Source: Reddybacter sp041622675 (GTDB lineage Bacteria > Pseudomonadota > Gammaproteobacteria > Pseudomonadales > Porticoccaceae). From it: a DNA stretch of 64,000 bases. The stretch is from contig JBFJYH010000005.1 in the NCBI GenBank assembly GCA_041622675.1, positions 28,618 through 92,617 of the forward strand, read 5' to 3'. The notes under the pieces were generated by a model, which did not search any database, was not told the DNA's origin, and was given only the letters and a program-made list of their open reading frames with translations. This document shows, one piece after another, positions 46,411 through 56,144 of this stretch (position 1 is its first letter; every line of letters starts with the position of its first letter). A program made the translations under genes and the position numbers.

Positions 46411-47328
46411 TTGATACGACAGCGTACGTTAAATAATACCATCCGTGCGACCGGCGTTGGCCTGCATACAGGTGAAAAGGTTTATCTGACCCTTAAACCG
46501 GCAGCGGTGAATACTGGTATTGTCTTTCGCCGCACTGATCTTGATCCTGTGGTCGAAATTGAAGCCAAGGCGATGAATGTTGGTGATACAACCCTCTCGA
46601 CTTCGTTGGTCAATGGTGAAGTGCGCGTTTCCACAGTCGAACACCTCTTATCGGCGATGGCCGGTTTGGGTATTGATAACGCCATTATTGATGTCACCGC
46701 ACCCGAAGTCCCTATTATGGACGGCAGTGCCGGGCCCTTTGTCTTTTTGATTCAATCGGCAGGTATTGTCGAGCAGGAGGCCCCGAAGAAATTTATACGT
46801 ATCAAAAAACTGGTGGAAGTTAGGCAGGATGATAAAACAGCCTCTTTTAAGCCTTTTGACGGTTTTAAAGTTACCTTCACCATTTATTTTGATCACCCTG
46901 CCTTTAAAGAACGCAATAAAGAAGTGACTGTCGACTTTTCCAGCACTTCTTTTGTAAAAGAGGTGAGTCGGGCGCGTACTTTTGGCTTTATGCACGAATT
47001 TGAATACTTGCGATCACAGGGCCTCGCTCGTGGCGCGAGTATGGATAACGCTATTGCCGTGGATGACGCTCAAGTTTTAAATGAAGACGGTTTGCGTTAT
47101 GAAGATGAGTTTGTTAAACACAAGGTGCTCGATGCCATTGGCGACCTGTATTTGTTGGGTAATAGTTTGATTGGAGAATTCAATGCCTTTAAGTCGGGGC
47201 ACGCCTTGAACAATATGCTGTTGCGTGCACTACTTGCACAAGAGGATGCGTGGGAAGTGGTGACTTTTGAGGACAATGAGCAAGACGCGCCGATTTCCTA
47301 TTCCAAACCCGTTATTGCCGCTATTTAA
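46411..47328 (+). CDS. lpxC: UDP-3-O-acyl-N-acetylglucosamine deacetylase
   Basis: The open frame begins at 46348, but homology starts at a TTG at 46411 (MIRQRTLNNTIRATGVGLHTG), giving 305 residues, the length of E. coli LpxC. An AGGGG lies ~10 nt before it. Zinc residues are in STVEHLLSAMAG, and in the C-terminal FKSGHALNNMLLRALL and KHKVLDAIGDLYLLG. First committed step of lipid A synthesis. The weak start and the upstream hairpin both could limit its synthesis, which must be kept in balance with phospholipid. Confidence 0.94.
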   Translation: MIRQRTLNNTIRATGVGLHTGEKVYLTLKPAAVNTGIVFRRTDLDPVVEIEAKAMNVGDTTLSTSLVNGEVRVSTVEHLLSAMAGLGIDNAIIDVTAPEVPIMDGSAGPFVFLIQSAGIVEQEAPKKFIRIKKLVEVRQDDKTASFKPFDGFKVTFTIYFDHPAFKERNKEVTVDFSSTSFVKEVSRARTFGFMHEFEYLRSQGLARGASMDNAIAVDDAQVLNEDGLRYEDEFVKHKVLDAIGDLYLLGNSLIGEFNAFKSGHALNNMLLRALLAQEDAWEVVTFEDNEQDAPISYSKPVIAAI

Positions 47329-47439
47329 AGCAGGCGAAGATCCGGGCAATGAGAAGAGAATACTAATGAAAGCAATAACTATAAGACTGTTAGCTGACTG
47401 TTCGTTTAGCTTGGCGCAACTGAAATTTAAAGTGCGTTT

Positions 47440-48423
47440 ATGAAAATTATTCTCCTTAGCTCCCGCCATGGTAAATCACTGACTCTGACCTTAAATGTTT
47501 GGGCTAGGGTGGTCTTGTCATTGTGTGTGCTTGGCGTGCCCCTCGGTGCGGGGCTGGTTATGGGGGCGAGCAGTGATAGTGGTGATGCATCACTGCGCGC
47601 AGCGCTGGCTGCAGTGCAGGCGGAGCTCGACCTGCAGCACGAAGAATTGCAATTGGGCGTTGCTAGTGCTGATAAAAAAATTGCAGCCTACTCTCAAAAG
47701 TTGGCAGAAATTCAGGCCCGCATGGTGCGCATGGATGCTCTCGGTGAACGTATCATCGATATTGCAGGGCTCGATAAAGGTGAATTTGATTTTACAAAGG
47801 TCCCCGCAATTGGTGGTCCGGCTGAACTAGATGAGACCGGCGATGAATTGACGGAGGATTCGTTTTCTACCGAGCTTGAAAGTTCTGAGTCGCAAGTAGA
47901 TCGAATTATTTCGTCGGAGTTGCAGGAACTTTTCGACGAGCTTGAAGCACGGGTGGATAACCGCGAACAGCAGTTCGATTTATTGCGAGTGATGATCGTC
48001 GACCGTGACTTCAAACGTGAGAATACGATTTCAGGTCGCCCTGTGACAAAGGGCTGGATGTCTTCGCGCTATGGTAAAAGAACGGACCCTTTCAGCGGTC
48101 GCAAGGCCTGGCATCGGGGTGTGGATTTTGCCGGTAAGGAGGGCTCGGATGTAATTGCCGTTGCCTCTGGTATTGTCACGCGTTCTGAACCCTATAAAGG
48201 CTATGGTCATTTGATCGAAATTGATCATGGGGAGGGGTACGTCACTCGCTATGGGCACAACAAGACTAACTTGAGCGAAGTGGGTGACCTAGTGAAAAAA
48301 GGTCAGGTTATTGCCAAAATGGGTAGCACTGGCCGCTCTACTGGTCCCCACGTCCATTTCGAAGTCTTCAAAAATGGTCGCAATGTTGATCCCGCTAGCT
48401 ACATTCGTCGCACGATTCGTTAA
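47440..48423 (+). CDS. M23-family peptidoglycan endopeptidase
   Basis: 327 residues. One N-terminal membrane helix (LSLCVLGVPLGAGLVMG), a coiled-coil-rich region (60-190), then a LytM/M23 domain with SSRYGKRTDPFSG. Zinc ligands are in HRGVDF and HVHFEV; both Hx3D and HxH motifs are intact, so it is probably an active D,D-endopeptidase in the periplasm. Position between lpxC and secA matches Pseudomonas. The DUF721/DciA-like gene often next to it is absent. Confidence 0.88.
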   Translation: MKIILLSSRHGKSLTLTLNVWARVVLSLCVLGVPLGAGLVMGASSDSGDASLRAALAAVQAELDLQHEELQLGVASADKKIAAYSQKLAEIQARMVRMDALGERIIDIAGLDKGEFDFTKVPAIGGPAELDETGDELTEDSFSTELESSESQVDRIISSELQELFDELEARVDNREQQFDLLRVMIVDRDFKRENTISGRPVTKGWMSSRYGKRTDPFSGRKAWHRGVDFAGKEGSDVIAVASGIVTRSEPYKGYGHLIEIDHGEGYVTRYGHNKTNLSEVGDLVKKGQVIAKMGSTGRSTGPHVHFEVFKNGRNVDPASYIRRTIR

Positions 48424-48531
48424 ATCCCCCCCTTTTTTATTTTCTGCTGTTCCCGTTTTCGCTGTCCGTCGCTATAGAGTACGTTACAGCAAGTTATCAG
48501 TATTAGTTAATCACAGGGTCCAACGATTGCC

Positions 48532-51336
48532 ATGGTCGGTAAAATATTCAAAAAAGTTTTCGGCACGAAAAATGATCGAGAACTGAAGACTTTACGTAAG
48601 ATTGTCGAAAAAATTAATCAACACGAGAGCGCCTTTAAAGACCTCAGTGATGAGCAATTGCGCAATAAAACGAGTGAATTTAAACAGCGTTTGAGCGCGG
48701 GAGAGGACCTGGATCAATTACTGCCAGAGGCTTTTTCTGCTGTGCGTGAAGCTGCGGGCCGTAGCCTTGGCATGCGCCATTTTGATACCCAAATGATTGG
48801 TGGCATCGTTCTGCATGAGGGGAAAATTGCCGAAATGCGTACCGGTGAAGGTAAAACACTGGTGGCAACACTACCGGCTTATCTCAATGCTTTAACTGGG
48901 GAGGGCGTGTTCCTCGTTACTGTGAACGACTATTTGGCACGACGCGATGCCAGTTGGATGAGTCCGGTATACCTTGCTTTAGGTATGAAGGTTGGCATTG
49001 TTCAATCCCATGCTGTGGGGAGTGATAGCTCTTTTCTAATCGATACCGATGGAGAGAAACCTGTCAGTCGACAGCAGGCCTATGCTGCAGATATTACCTA
49101 TGGCACCAATAATGAGTTTGGTTTTGACTACTTGCGTGACAACATGGTTCTGCGCCTGGAGGATAAATCCCAGCGCGGTCTCGCCTATGCGATCGTCGAT
49201 GAGGTTGACTCAATACTCATCGATGAAGCGCGCACCCCCTTAATTATTTCTGGGCAGGCGCAAGATAGCTCCGACTTGTATAAAAAAGTCAACAAACTGG
49301 TACAAAGTCTAGTGGTTCAGCCCGCAACGGTGGGATCTCATGAGGGAAGCACTACAGGGAGTAATGACAGTGAGCTAGAACCGACTGGGGACTTTACTGT
49401 TGATGAAAAGATACGCCAAGTTGAATTGACCGAAATCGGCCATGAAAAGGTTGAAGACATGCTTTTCAACGAAGGCTTACTAGAAGAGGGTGCAGGCCTC
49501 TACCAGGCGGCTAATCTTGGTTTATTGCACCATGTTCACAGTGCTTTACGCGCCCAACACATGTTCCATAAAAATGTTGAATACATTGTTCAGCAGGGCG
49601 AGGTGGTATTGATTGACGAGCACACCGGACGCACTATGCCGGGCCGGCGCTTGTCTGAGGGTTTGCACCAGGCGATTGAAGCAAAAGAAGGCGTGAAGAT
49701 ACAAAGTGAGAGTCAGACTCTCGCTTCAACCACCTTTCAGAACTACTTCCGCCTTTTCGGTAAACTGGCTGGAATGACTGGCACGGCAGATACTGAAGCT
49801 TTCGAGTTTCATCAAATATACGGCCTCCCGGTGGTTGTTATACCGACCAATATGCCCGTGCAGCGGAAAGATTTGAATGATCTGATTTTCCTTACTCAGG
49901 AAGAGAAATTTAATGCTGTGGTTGAAGATGTGCGCGATTGTATTGCAAAGGGCGCGCCAGTGCTGGTGGGTACCGCATCGATCGAAACGTCTGAGCTTTT
50001 GTCAGCGCTACTGAAGAAAGAAAAAATCCAGCATCAGGTATTGAATGCTAAATTCCATGAAAAGGAAGCTCAGATCGTCGCTCAGGCGGGTGTGCCCGCC
50101 ACTGTGACGATTGCCACCAACATGGCTGGTCGGGGCACCGATATCGTTTTGGGTGGTAATTTAGAGGTGGAGTTGGCGGGTCTAAAAAATCCGAGCAAAG
50201 AGCAAATTGCAGCAGCTACAACCGCGTGGCAACAGCGACACGATCAGGTGATTGCAGCGGGAGGCTTACACATACTCTCGACCGAGCGTCACGAATCTCG
50301 CCGTATCGACAATCAGTTACGCGGTCGTGCCGGGCGTCAAGGCGACCCAGGCGTCTCGCGTTTTTATCTGTCGCTGGAAGATAGTTTGATGCGTCTATTT
50401 GCCTCAGAGCGTGTTAAAAACATGATGCGTGCCATTGGTATGGAACAGGGCGAAGCAGTTGAGCACCGCATGGTGACGAGTGCTATTGAACGGGCTCAGC
50501 GCAAGGTGGAGGGCCACAACTTTGATATGCGCAAACAGTTACTTGAATATGATGACGTTGCCAACGATCAACGCCAAGTTATTTATGAACAGCGCAATGA
50601 ACTACTCGCTTCAGAAAATATAAACGAGGTGATTAGTGCTGTTCAGCAGGATGTGGTGAGTCGGATAGTTGAAAACTCGATACCTCCGCAGAGCCTACCC
50701 GAGCAATGGGATGTCGAGGGTCTGGAGAAAGATTTGGCTGTCGAGTTGAATATTGAATTGCCACTGCAACAGTGGCTGGATGAGGATAAACGTCTTAATG
50801 AAGAGGGCTTGAAAAAGCGGGTTATTACGGCTGCGAAAGAGGCCTATCAACAGCGCTGTGATCGTATTGGCGACGATATTCACACCGTAGAAAGGCAAGT
50901 TATGTTGCAGGTACTCGATAATCTTTGGAAAGAGCATCTCGCTAACATTGACTATTTACGCCAAGGCATCGGATTACGGGCCTACGCACAAAAAAATCCT
51001 AAGCAGGAATACAAACGCGAGTCATTCGAACTGTTTCAGGAAATGCTTGAAAATATCAAACTTGAAACGGCTCGCTTTCTCAGTCGCGTGGAAATCCGTC
51101 GTGACAATGAAGCTGAAGAGTTAGAGCGCCAGCGACAAGAAGCCCTTAACCAGCAACAGTTGGAGTTCAATCACGCGCAGAGCCAGTCAGCTTTTACGGA
51201 AGAAGAGCCAGCGCCAGAGCTCGCCGCTCTACCAGAACAACCCTTTGTGCGCAGCGGTGAAAAAGTGGGTAGGAATGCCCCTTGCCCCTGTGGATCAGGT
51301 AAAAAATTCAAACAGTGCCACGGTAAACTGACTTAA
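48532..51336 (+). CDS. secA: Preprotein translocase ATPase SecA
   Basis: 934 residues. Walker A MRTGEGKTLVA, the DEVDSILIDEARTPLI Walker B region, GTDIVLGGN and HESRRIDNQLRGRAGRQGD, and a C-terminal zinc finger CPCGSGKKFKQCHG. Drives proteins through SecYEG. About 30 residues longer than E. coli SecA, partly from an acidic, Ser/Gly-rich insert near residues 263-285. No SecM-like arrest gene precedes it. Confidence 0.97.
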   Translation: MVGKIFKKVFGTKNDRELKTLRKIVEKINQHESAFKDLSDEQLRNKTSEFKQRLSAGEDLDQLLPEAFSAVREAAGRSLGMRHFDTQMIGGIVLHEGKIAEMRTGEGKTLVATLPAYLNALTGEGVFLVTVNDYLARRDASWMSPVYLALGMKVGIVQSHAVGSDSSFLIDTDGEKPVSRQQAYAADITYGTNNEFGFDYLRDNMVLRLEDKSQRGLAYAIVDEVDSILIDEARTPLIISGQAQDSSDLYKKVNKLVQSLVVQPATVGSHEGSTTGSNDSELEPTGDFTVDEKIRQVELTEIGHEKVEDMLFNEGLLEEGAGLYQAANLGLLHHVHSALRAQHMFHKNVEYIVQQGEVVLIDEHTGRTMPGRRLSEGLHQAIEAKEGVKIQSESQTLASTTFQNYFRLFGKLAGMTGTADTEAFEFHQIYGLPVVVIPTNMPVQRKDLNDLIFLTQEEKFNAVVEDVRDCIAKGAPVLVGTASIETSELLSALLKKEKIQHQVLNAKFHEKEAQIVAQAGVPATVTIATNMAGRGTDIVLGGNLEVELAGLKNPSKEQIAAATTAWQQRHDQVIAAGGLHILSTERHESRRIDNQLRGRAGRQGDPGVSRFYLSLEDSLMRLFASERVKNMMRAIGMEQGEAVEHRMVTSAIERAQRKVEGHNFDMRKQLLEYDDVANDQRQVIYEQRNELLASENINEVISAVQQDVVSRIVENSIPPQSLPEQWDVEGLEKDLAVELNIELPLQQWLDEDKRLNEEGLKKRVITAAKEAYQQRCDRIGDDIHTVERQVMLQVLDNLWKEHLANIDYLRQGIGLRAYAQKNPKQEYKRESFELFQEMLENIKLETARFLSRVEIRRDNEAEELERQRQEALNQQQLEFNHAQSQSAFTEEEPAPELAALPEQPFVRSGEKVGRNAPCPCGSGKKFKQCHGKLT

Positions 51337-51376
51337 GTTACTGGCGTTATCAATGGTATAGAGAGGGCATGGTTTT

Positions 51377-52600
51377 ATGGCAGTAGGGTCGGGTAAATTA
51401 CCTACAATGCTCCCGGTGAAGGGGTTTCAGTTGGCGACGGGCTGTGCTGGTATAAAAGTTCCCGGGCGCAAAGATCTGGTGATTATGGCACTCGCCGAAG
51501 GCAGTGGGGTCGCCACTGTTTTTACCCGCAATGCGTTTTGTGCCGCACCTGTGCAGGTTGCAAAGCATCATTTGTTGGCGTCTACAGACGATAAGGCAGT
51601 ACGCTACTTATTGATCAATACGGGTAATGCCAATGCGGGTACGGGTGAGCAGGGTATGGCTGATGCTCTACAAACTTGTGCTACCTTGGCGCGAATTGCC
51701 GGTGTTGATGGCACACAAGTCCTCCCCTTCTCAACCGGTGTTATCGGCGAGCTACTGCCGATGGCTCCCTTATTAGCGGCTCTGCCGGCGACGTTTACCA
51801 GATTAAGTGAAAATGGGTGGAAAGATGCTGCAGAAGGCATACTTACCACGGATACTCGCCCTAAAGGCGCCAGTCGCCAGATTGAAATTAACGGCGAGAC
51901 CATCACTATTACCGGCATCGCTAAAGGTGCCGGCATGATTCGCCCCGACATGGCGACCATGTTGGCTTATGTGGCAAGCGATGCACGTTGTTCATCCGAG
52001 TATTTACAACAGGTACTAAATCGGGCCGTGAATAAGTCTTTTAATCGCATCACTGTTGATGGCGATACCTCGACCAATGATTCTCTGGTATTGGTTGCCA
52101 CAGGGCACTCAGGTATTGAACTCAGTCATGACGATGATGGCGCGCGTTTTGCCGACGCTGTAGAGCAGGTGTGCATCGAACTGGCCCAAGCTATCGTCCG
52201 CGATGGTGAAGGTGCTACTAAATTCGTCACTGTGGAAGTAATTGGCGGTACCAGCGTTGGGGAATGCCTTCAGGTGGCTTACACCGTTGCCGATTCGCCC
52301 CTTGTTAAAACAGCACTGTTTGCGAGTGATCCTAACTGGGGCCGGATTTTAGCGGCCATCGGTCGCGCTGGCGTTGCCGACCTCGATGTGAACAAGATAA
52401 GAGTCTGGTTAGGTGATCTTCTCATTACTGAGCGTGGGGGTCGTGCAATAACTTACACAGAGCAAGCCGGCCAACAGATAATGGATAAAGAAGAACTGAC
52501 AATTCGTATTGACTTGGCGCGGGGTGATGTCAGTGAAACCGTGTGGACCACTGACCTGTCCTACGACTATATTCGTATTAATGCTGAATACCGCACTTGA
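51377..52600 (+). CDS. argJ: Bifunctional ornithine acetyltransferase / N-acetylglutamate synthase
   Basis: 407 residues. The precursor cleaves itself before the catalytic Thr in RPDMATMLAYVASDA. The nearby KGAGMI motif and the C-terminal DPNWGRILAAIGRAG are typical. Recycles the acetyl group in arginine synthesis. It follows secA directly, as in Pseudomonas, and is followed 9 nt later by mutT. Confidence 0.94.
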   Translation: MAVGSGKLPTMLPVKGFQLATGCAGIKVPGRKDLVIMALAEGSGVATVFTRNAFCAAPVQVAKHHLLASTDDKAVRYLLINTGNANAGTGEQGMADALQTCATLARIAGVDGTQVLPFSTGVIGELLPMAPLLAALPATFTRLSENGWKDAAEGILTTDTRPKGASRQIEINGETITITGIAKGAGMIRPDMATMLAYVASDARCSSEYLQQVLNRAVNKSFNRITVDGDTSTNDSLVLVATGHSGIELSHDDDGARFADAVEQVCIELAQAIVRDGEGATKFVTVEVIGGTSVGECLQVAYTVADSPLVKTALFASDPNWGRILAAIGRAGVADLDVNKIRVWLGDLLITERGGRAITYTEQAGQQIMDKEELTIRIDLARGDVSETVWTTDLSYDYIRINAEYRT

Positions 52601-52609
52601 GTTGTTGGC

Positions 52610-53029
52610 GTGAGCGCGATTAAAGTGAATGGAGCGGCCAAACGTATTCATGTGGTTGCCGGGGTAATTTACGATCCCTCAAAACAGCAAGTGTTGATTG
52701 CCCGGCGCCCCGAACATTTACACCAAGGGGGGCTTTGGGAGTTCCCCGGTGGCAAAGTGGTTTGTGGAGAAAGCCCCGAGCAGGCCTTGCAAAGGGAATT
52801 GATGGAGGAGCTGGCGATAGAGGTCACCGATTGCAGCCCTTTTTTACTCACCGAGCACGACTATAGCGATAAGTTAATTGTGCTCGATGTGTGGGCAGTT
52901 TATGGGTTCAAAGGACGGCCAAAAGGTAATGAGGGACAACGTATTGACTGGGTTGATATTCGTTCACTCAATGAATATTCATTCCCTGCTGCCAATTACG
53001 CAGTAATTGCAAAGGTGATTGCTGGCTGA
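52610..53029 (+). CDS. mutT: Nudix hydrolase MutT (8-oxo-dGTP diphosphatase)
   Basis: 139 residues from a GTG start. The Nudix box begins GGKVVCGESPEQALQRELMEE, with all catalytic glutamates, but the terminal Gly of the EExGU signature is Ala (EELAI). VVAGVIYDP and the FPGGK context fit MutT, which removes oxidised dGTP. Only the Nudix domain is present; the thiamin phosphate synthase-like fusion seen in Pseudomonas is missing. Convergent with yacG. Confidence 0.85.
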   Translation: MSAIKVNGAAKRIHVVAGVIYDPSKQQVLIARRPEHLHQGGLWEFPGGKVVCGESPEQALQRELMEELAIEVTDCSPFLLTEHDYSDKLIVLDVWAVYGFKGRPKGNEGQRIDWVDIRSLNEYSFPAANYAVIAKVIAG

Positions 53030-53067
53030 ATACAAGTTTTCTCTTAAATTAAGTGAATTCAGGTGTC

Positions 53068-53283
53068 TTACTCCTCCCCCCCATCAGAACTATCTGGCAT
53101 CACCGAATCACCAGCAATGGTATTTTTCTCCGTTGCCCACTCACCAAAATCTAGCTGCTGGCAGCGTTTTGAGCAAAACGGCCGGTGTGGATAACGCCCA
53201 TTCCAGTGCACCGGTTTTTTACACTGGGGACACTGCAACACAATATTGCTGGCAGGGTGAGTAGTCGCAATTTTTTCAGGCAT
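53068..53283 (-). CDS. yacG: DNA gyrase inhibitor / zinc protein YacG
   Basis: Start chosen at the ATG at 53283 (71 residues, normal size); the frame extends to a TTG at 53319. Zinc site: CPQC then FCSKRCQQLDFGEWATE, the Cx2C...Cx3C pattern of YacG. The protein binds GyrB and inhibits gyrase in E. coli. It overlaps the end of coaE by 8 nt, so the two are coupled. zapD, often located between them, is missing. Confidence 0.87.
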   Translation of the reverse strand: MPEKIATTHPASNIVLQCPQCKKPVHWNGRYPHRPFCSKRCQQLDFGEWATEKNTIAGDSVMPDSSDGGEE

Positions 53284-53902
53284 CTTTAATGCAACCTCGG
53301 GCGTCGAAGCTCGCTGCAATTTTAAGGTATTGCTGGTGCAAGGTCTGGACTGCGGACTCTAAGTCTGCCAATGAGCCACTATTGTCAATAACATCATCGG
53401 CTAGGGCCAAGCGCTCTTCACGAGGTAGTTGGGCGGCAATAATGGCTTCTATTTGTTCGCGACTGTTGTCATCCCGCGCTGTAGCACGTTCAATCTGTAA
53501 GTCATTACTTACGTCCACCACTAGTGTTCTTTGTGTCGATTTACTTTGCTCTGTCTCTAGGAGTAGAGGTGACTCAAGAATGGCGTAGGCACTAGTGGCA
53601 GAGGCGAGTTCTATGGCTATCCAGTCAGCGATTGCCGGATGCAATAGTTGTTCAAGCCAAAGTCGTTGTTGCTCATCGTTAAAGACAATACTGCGCAGTG
53701 CTGCGCGATCCATTGTGCCATCGGCCTGTAGTACTTGCTCACCAAAGTGTTCGATAATGGCTTGCAGAGCAGGCATGCCGGGTTCGACCACTTTGCGAGC
53801 GGCGATGTCGGCATCGACGACCTTAATACCGTGCTGTTTAAAGCAGGCGGCAACGGCGCTTTTCCCGCTACCGATACCGCCGGTGAGTCCGAGTACAAAC
53901 AT
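53276..53902 (-). CDS. coaE: Dephospho-CoA kinase
   Basis: 208 residues. P-loop GLTGGIGSGKSAVA at the start, DADIAARKVVEPG, and the later ATARDDNSREQ lid region. Last step of coenzyme A synthesis, a fitting neighbour to the many acyl-CoA enzymes of this genome. Lies between pilD (upstream, 90 bp) and yacG. Confidence 0.93.
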   Translation of the reverse strand: MFVLGLTGGIGSGKSAVAACFKQHGIKVVDADIAARKVVEPGMPALQAIIEHFGEQVLQADGTMDRAALRSIVFNDEQQRLWLEQLLHPAIADWIAIELASATSAYAILESPLLLETEQSKSTQRTLVVDVSNDLQIERATARDDNSREQIEAIIAAQLPREERLALADDVIDNSGSLADLESAVQTLHQQYLKIAASFDARGCIKDA

Positions 53903-53992
53903 AGTCTTGATCCACAGCGAAATATTGGCAGCAGATTATAGAGGACAGGGCTTGAATTCATAGTCCATGTTGGTTGTCGTCAGCGAAAGACG

Positions 53993-54853
53993 CTAAAAGA
54001 ATTGCTGATACCTATTGGTGACTTCTTCACCGGCGACTAATGCAATCCAGCCAGCTATGGCGAGATAAGGGCCAAAGGCAATCTGGGTCTGCCGGTTGCG
54101 GCCATACAATAAAATAGCGGCAAGGCCTATCAATGCACCGACAGCAGAAGACAGGAGAATAATCATCGGTAGTTGTTGCCAGCCGAGCCAGGCTCCCAGT
54201 GCGGCAAGCAGCTTGAAATCGCCGTGGCCCATACCTTCTTTGCCGGTGATTAACTTAAAGGCCCAGAACACGCTCCACAGTACCAAGTAGCCAGCGGCAG
54301 CACCCACAACAGCATCGACTAATGGCGTAAATGTGGCACTGATATTGAGCAGTAAACCCAACCAGAGTAGGGGTAGGGTCAGATTGTCGGGCAATAATTG
54401 GTGGTTTGCATCGATGCCCGTCAAGGCCACCAATACCCAAGTAAATAGCAATCCCCATCCGGCTTGCACTGTAAAGCCAAAGTGCGAGACCACGGCAACT
54501 GTCAGTAGAGCGCAACTGCATTCAACCACGGGGTATTGCAACGAAATAGGCTCAGCGCAACTTTTACAGCGTCCCTTAAGGAGAAGGTAACTGATGACAG
54601 GGATATTGTGCCAAGGTTTAATCTGTACCTCGCAGTGGGGACAGCGCGAGGGAGGAAAAACCAGACTCAATTTTTGGCTCTCTACAGTAGATTCCTGGCC
54701 AAGGAAGTCTAAGGCGTCACGGCGCCAGCTATTTTGTAATTGCATGGGGAGTCGATAGATCACAACATTTAAAAAGCTGCCGACAACTAGGCCTACAACA
54801 AGGCTAAGGAAAAGGGTCAACTCTTTAGGGTAGGTACTGATCGCTTCGGTCAT
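53993..54853 (-). CDS. pilD: Type IV prepilin peptidase / N-methyltransferase
   Basis: 286 residues, about eight membrane helices. Cys pairs C71-x2-C74 and C96-x2-C99 lie in the cytoplasmic loop used for methyltransferase function or metal binding. The two catalytic aspartates are D148 (GID) and D212 (GHGD), nearly the same positions as in P. aeruginosa PilD. It cleaves PilA and pseudopilins and methylates the new N-terminus. Last gene of pilB-pilC-pilD. Confidence 0.93.
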   Translation of the reverse strand: MTEAISTYPKELTLFLSLVVGLVVGSFLNVVIYRLPMQLQNSWRRDALDFLGQESTVESQKLSLVFPPSRCPHCEVQIKPWHNIPVISYLLLKGRCKSCAEPISLQYPVVECSCALLTVAVVSHFGFTVQAGWGLLFTWVLVALTGIDANHQLLPDNLTLPLLWLGLLLNISATFTPLVDAVVGAAAGYLVLWSVFWAFKLITGKEGMGHGDFKLLAALGAWLGWQQLPMIILLSSAVGALIGLAAILLYGRNRQTQIAFGPYLAIAGWIALVAGEEVTNRYQQFF

Positions 54854-54926
54854 GTAAAAACTAATTATTGATGGTAGTGGCTAGGCTAAGCTAGGCGGTT
54901 TATAGATAAATTACAGAAAGCTCCTT

Positions 54927-56141
54927 TTAGCCCACAACTGCGCCCAGCTGGAAAATAGGCAAGTACATAGCAATTAACAGACCACCAACTAAGACACCAA
55001 GTACCGACATGATCATGGGTTCCAGCAGGGCAGTGAGATTGTCGACGGCGTTATCTACAGCCTCTTCGTAATGGTCGGCGGCTTTTTCCATCATTTCGTC
55101 GAGTGACCCCGATTCCTCACCAATGGAGGTCAGTTGCAGCAGCATGACGGGAAATAAGTCCGCCGCTTTTAAAGCAGTATGAATGGTAATCCCGGTAGTG
55201 ACATCAGCTTGCACCTGTAATATCGCATCGCGATAAACAGCATTACCCGAGGCTCCGGCAACTGAGCCGAGGGCTTCCACGAGAGGGACGCCAGCGGCGA
55301 ACGTAGTAGCCAAGGTGCGAGCGTAGCGAGCGACAACAGCATTTTCGAGAATGGGACCGACAGCGGGAAGTTTAAGCATGGCTTTGTCGACGGCATCGGA
55401 AAATTTTGGTGAACGTAATCTAGCCGTTTTAAAGGCATAGCCAATGGCAATTAAAATGGCGAAAATAATCAACCACCACTTTTGTGCGAAATCAGACAGC
55501 CCAACGACAAACAGCGTAAATGCAGGTAGGTCGGCACCAAAGCCAATAAAGACTTCTGCAAAAACGGGCACCACCTTAATTAATAGAATGGCGGTAACAA
55601 TAATCGCAACAATGATGACTGCGATGGGATAGGTCATGGCTTTTTTTATTTTTCTTTTGAGCTGTTCACTTTTCTCTTTGTAGGTGGCGACGCGATCGAG
55701 GAGGGAATCTAGGGAGCCGGAGTTTTCTCCGGCCTCAATCAGGCTGCAAAATAGATTATCAAAATATTGTGGAAATTTGCGCAGGGCCGAACCGAAGCTA
55801 TTGCCTGCCCCCACATCAGCTTGTAAATCGTCAATCAGCTTTTTCATTTTAGGGTTTTCGGCTCCGTCAGAGACGATCTCGAAGCTCTGTACCAAAGGCA
55901 CACCGGCCTTCATCATAGTCGCCATTTGGCGACTAAAGGTGGCAATGTCTCCTGGCTTAATGGCTTTACCACTTCCAAACAGGTCTTTGGGTTTTTTGCG
56001 AACCGACTTTGTAATTATTCCCTGTTGGCGTAGCTGGGCTTTGACCAGGTTGGGGCTAGTGCCACGCATTTCTCCCTTGATTTGGCGGCCGTCTTTGTTC
56101 TTGCCTTTATAAACGTAGACCTGTGCCGTCGTGGTTGCCAT
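54927..56141 (-). CDS. pilC: Type IV pilus inner-membrane platform protein
   Basis: 404 residues with two GspF/PilC repeats, each ending in membrane helices (for example VIIVAIIVTAILLIKVVPVF), and the repeated FxRQMATMMKAGVPLVQS / YARTLATTFAAGVPLVEA motifs. It couples PilB/PilT ATPases to pilin assembly. It is separated from pilB by 3 nt and by ~70 bp from pilD. Confidence 0.93.
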   Translation of the reverse strand: MATTTAQVYVYKGKNKDGRQIKGEMRGTSPNLVKAQLRQQGIITKSVRKKPKDLFGSGKAIKPGDIATFSRQMATMMKAGVPLVQSFEIVSDGAENPKMKKLIDDLQADVGAGNSFGSALRKFPQYFDNLFCSLIEAGENSGSLDSLLDRVATYKEKSEQLKRKIKKAMTYPIAVIIVAIIVTAILLIKVVPVFAEVFIGFGADLPAFTLFVVGLSDFAQKWWLIIFAILIAIGYAFKTARLRSPKFSDAVDKAMLKLPAVGPILENAVVARYARTLATTFAAGVPLVEALGSVAGASGNAVYRDAILQVQADVTTGITIHTALKAADLFPVMLLQLTSIGEESGSLDEMMEKAADHYEEAVDNAVDNLTALLEPMIMSVLGVLVGGLLIAMYLPIFQLGAVVG

Positions 56142-56144
56142 GCT

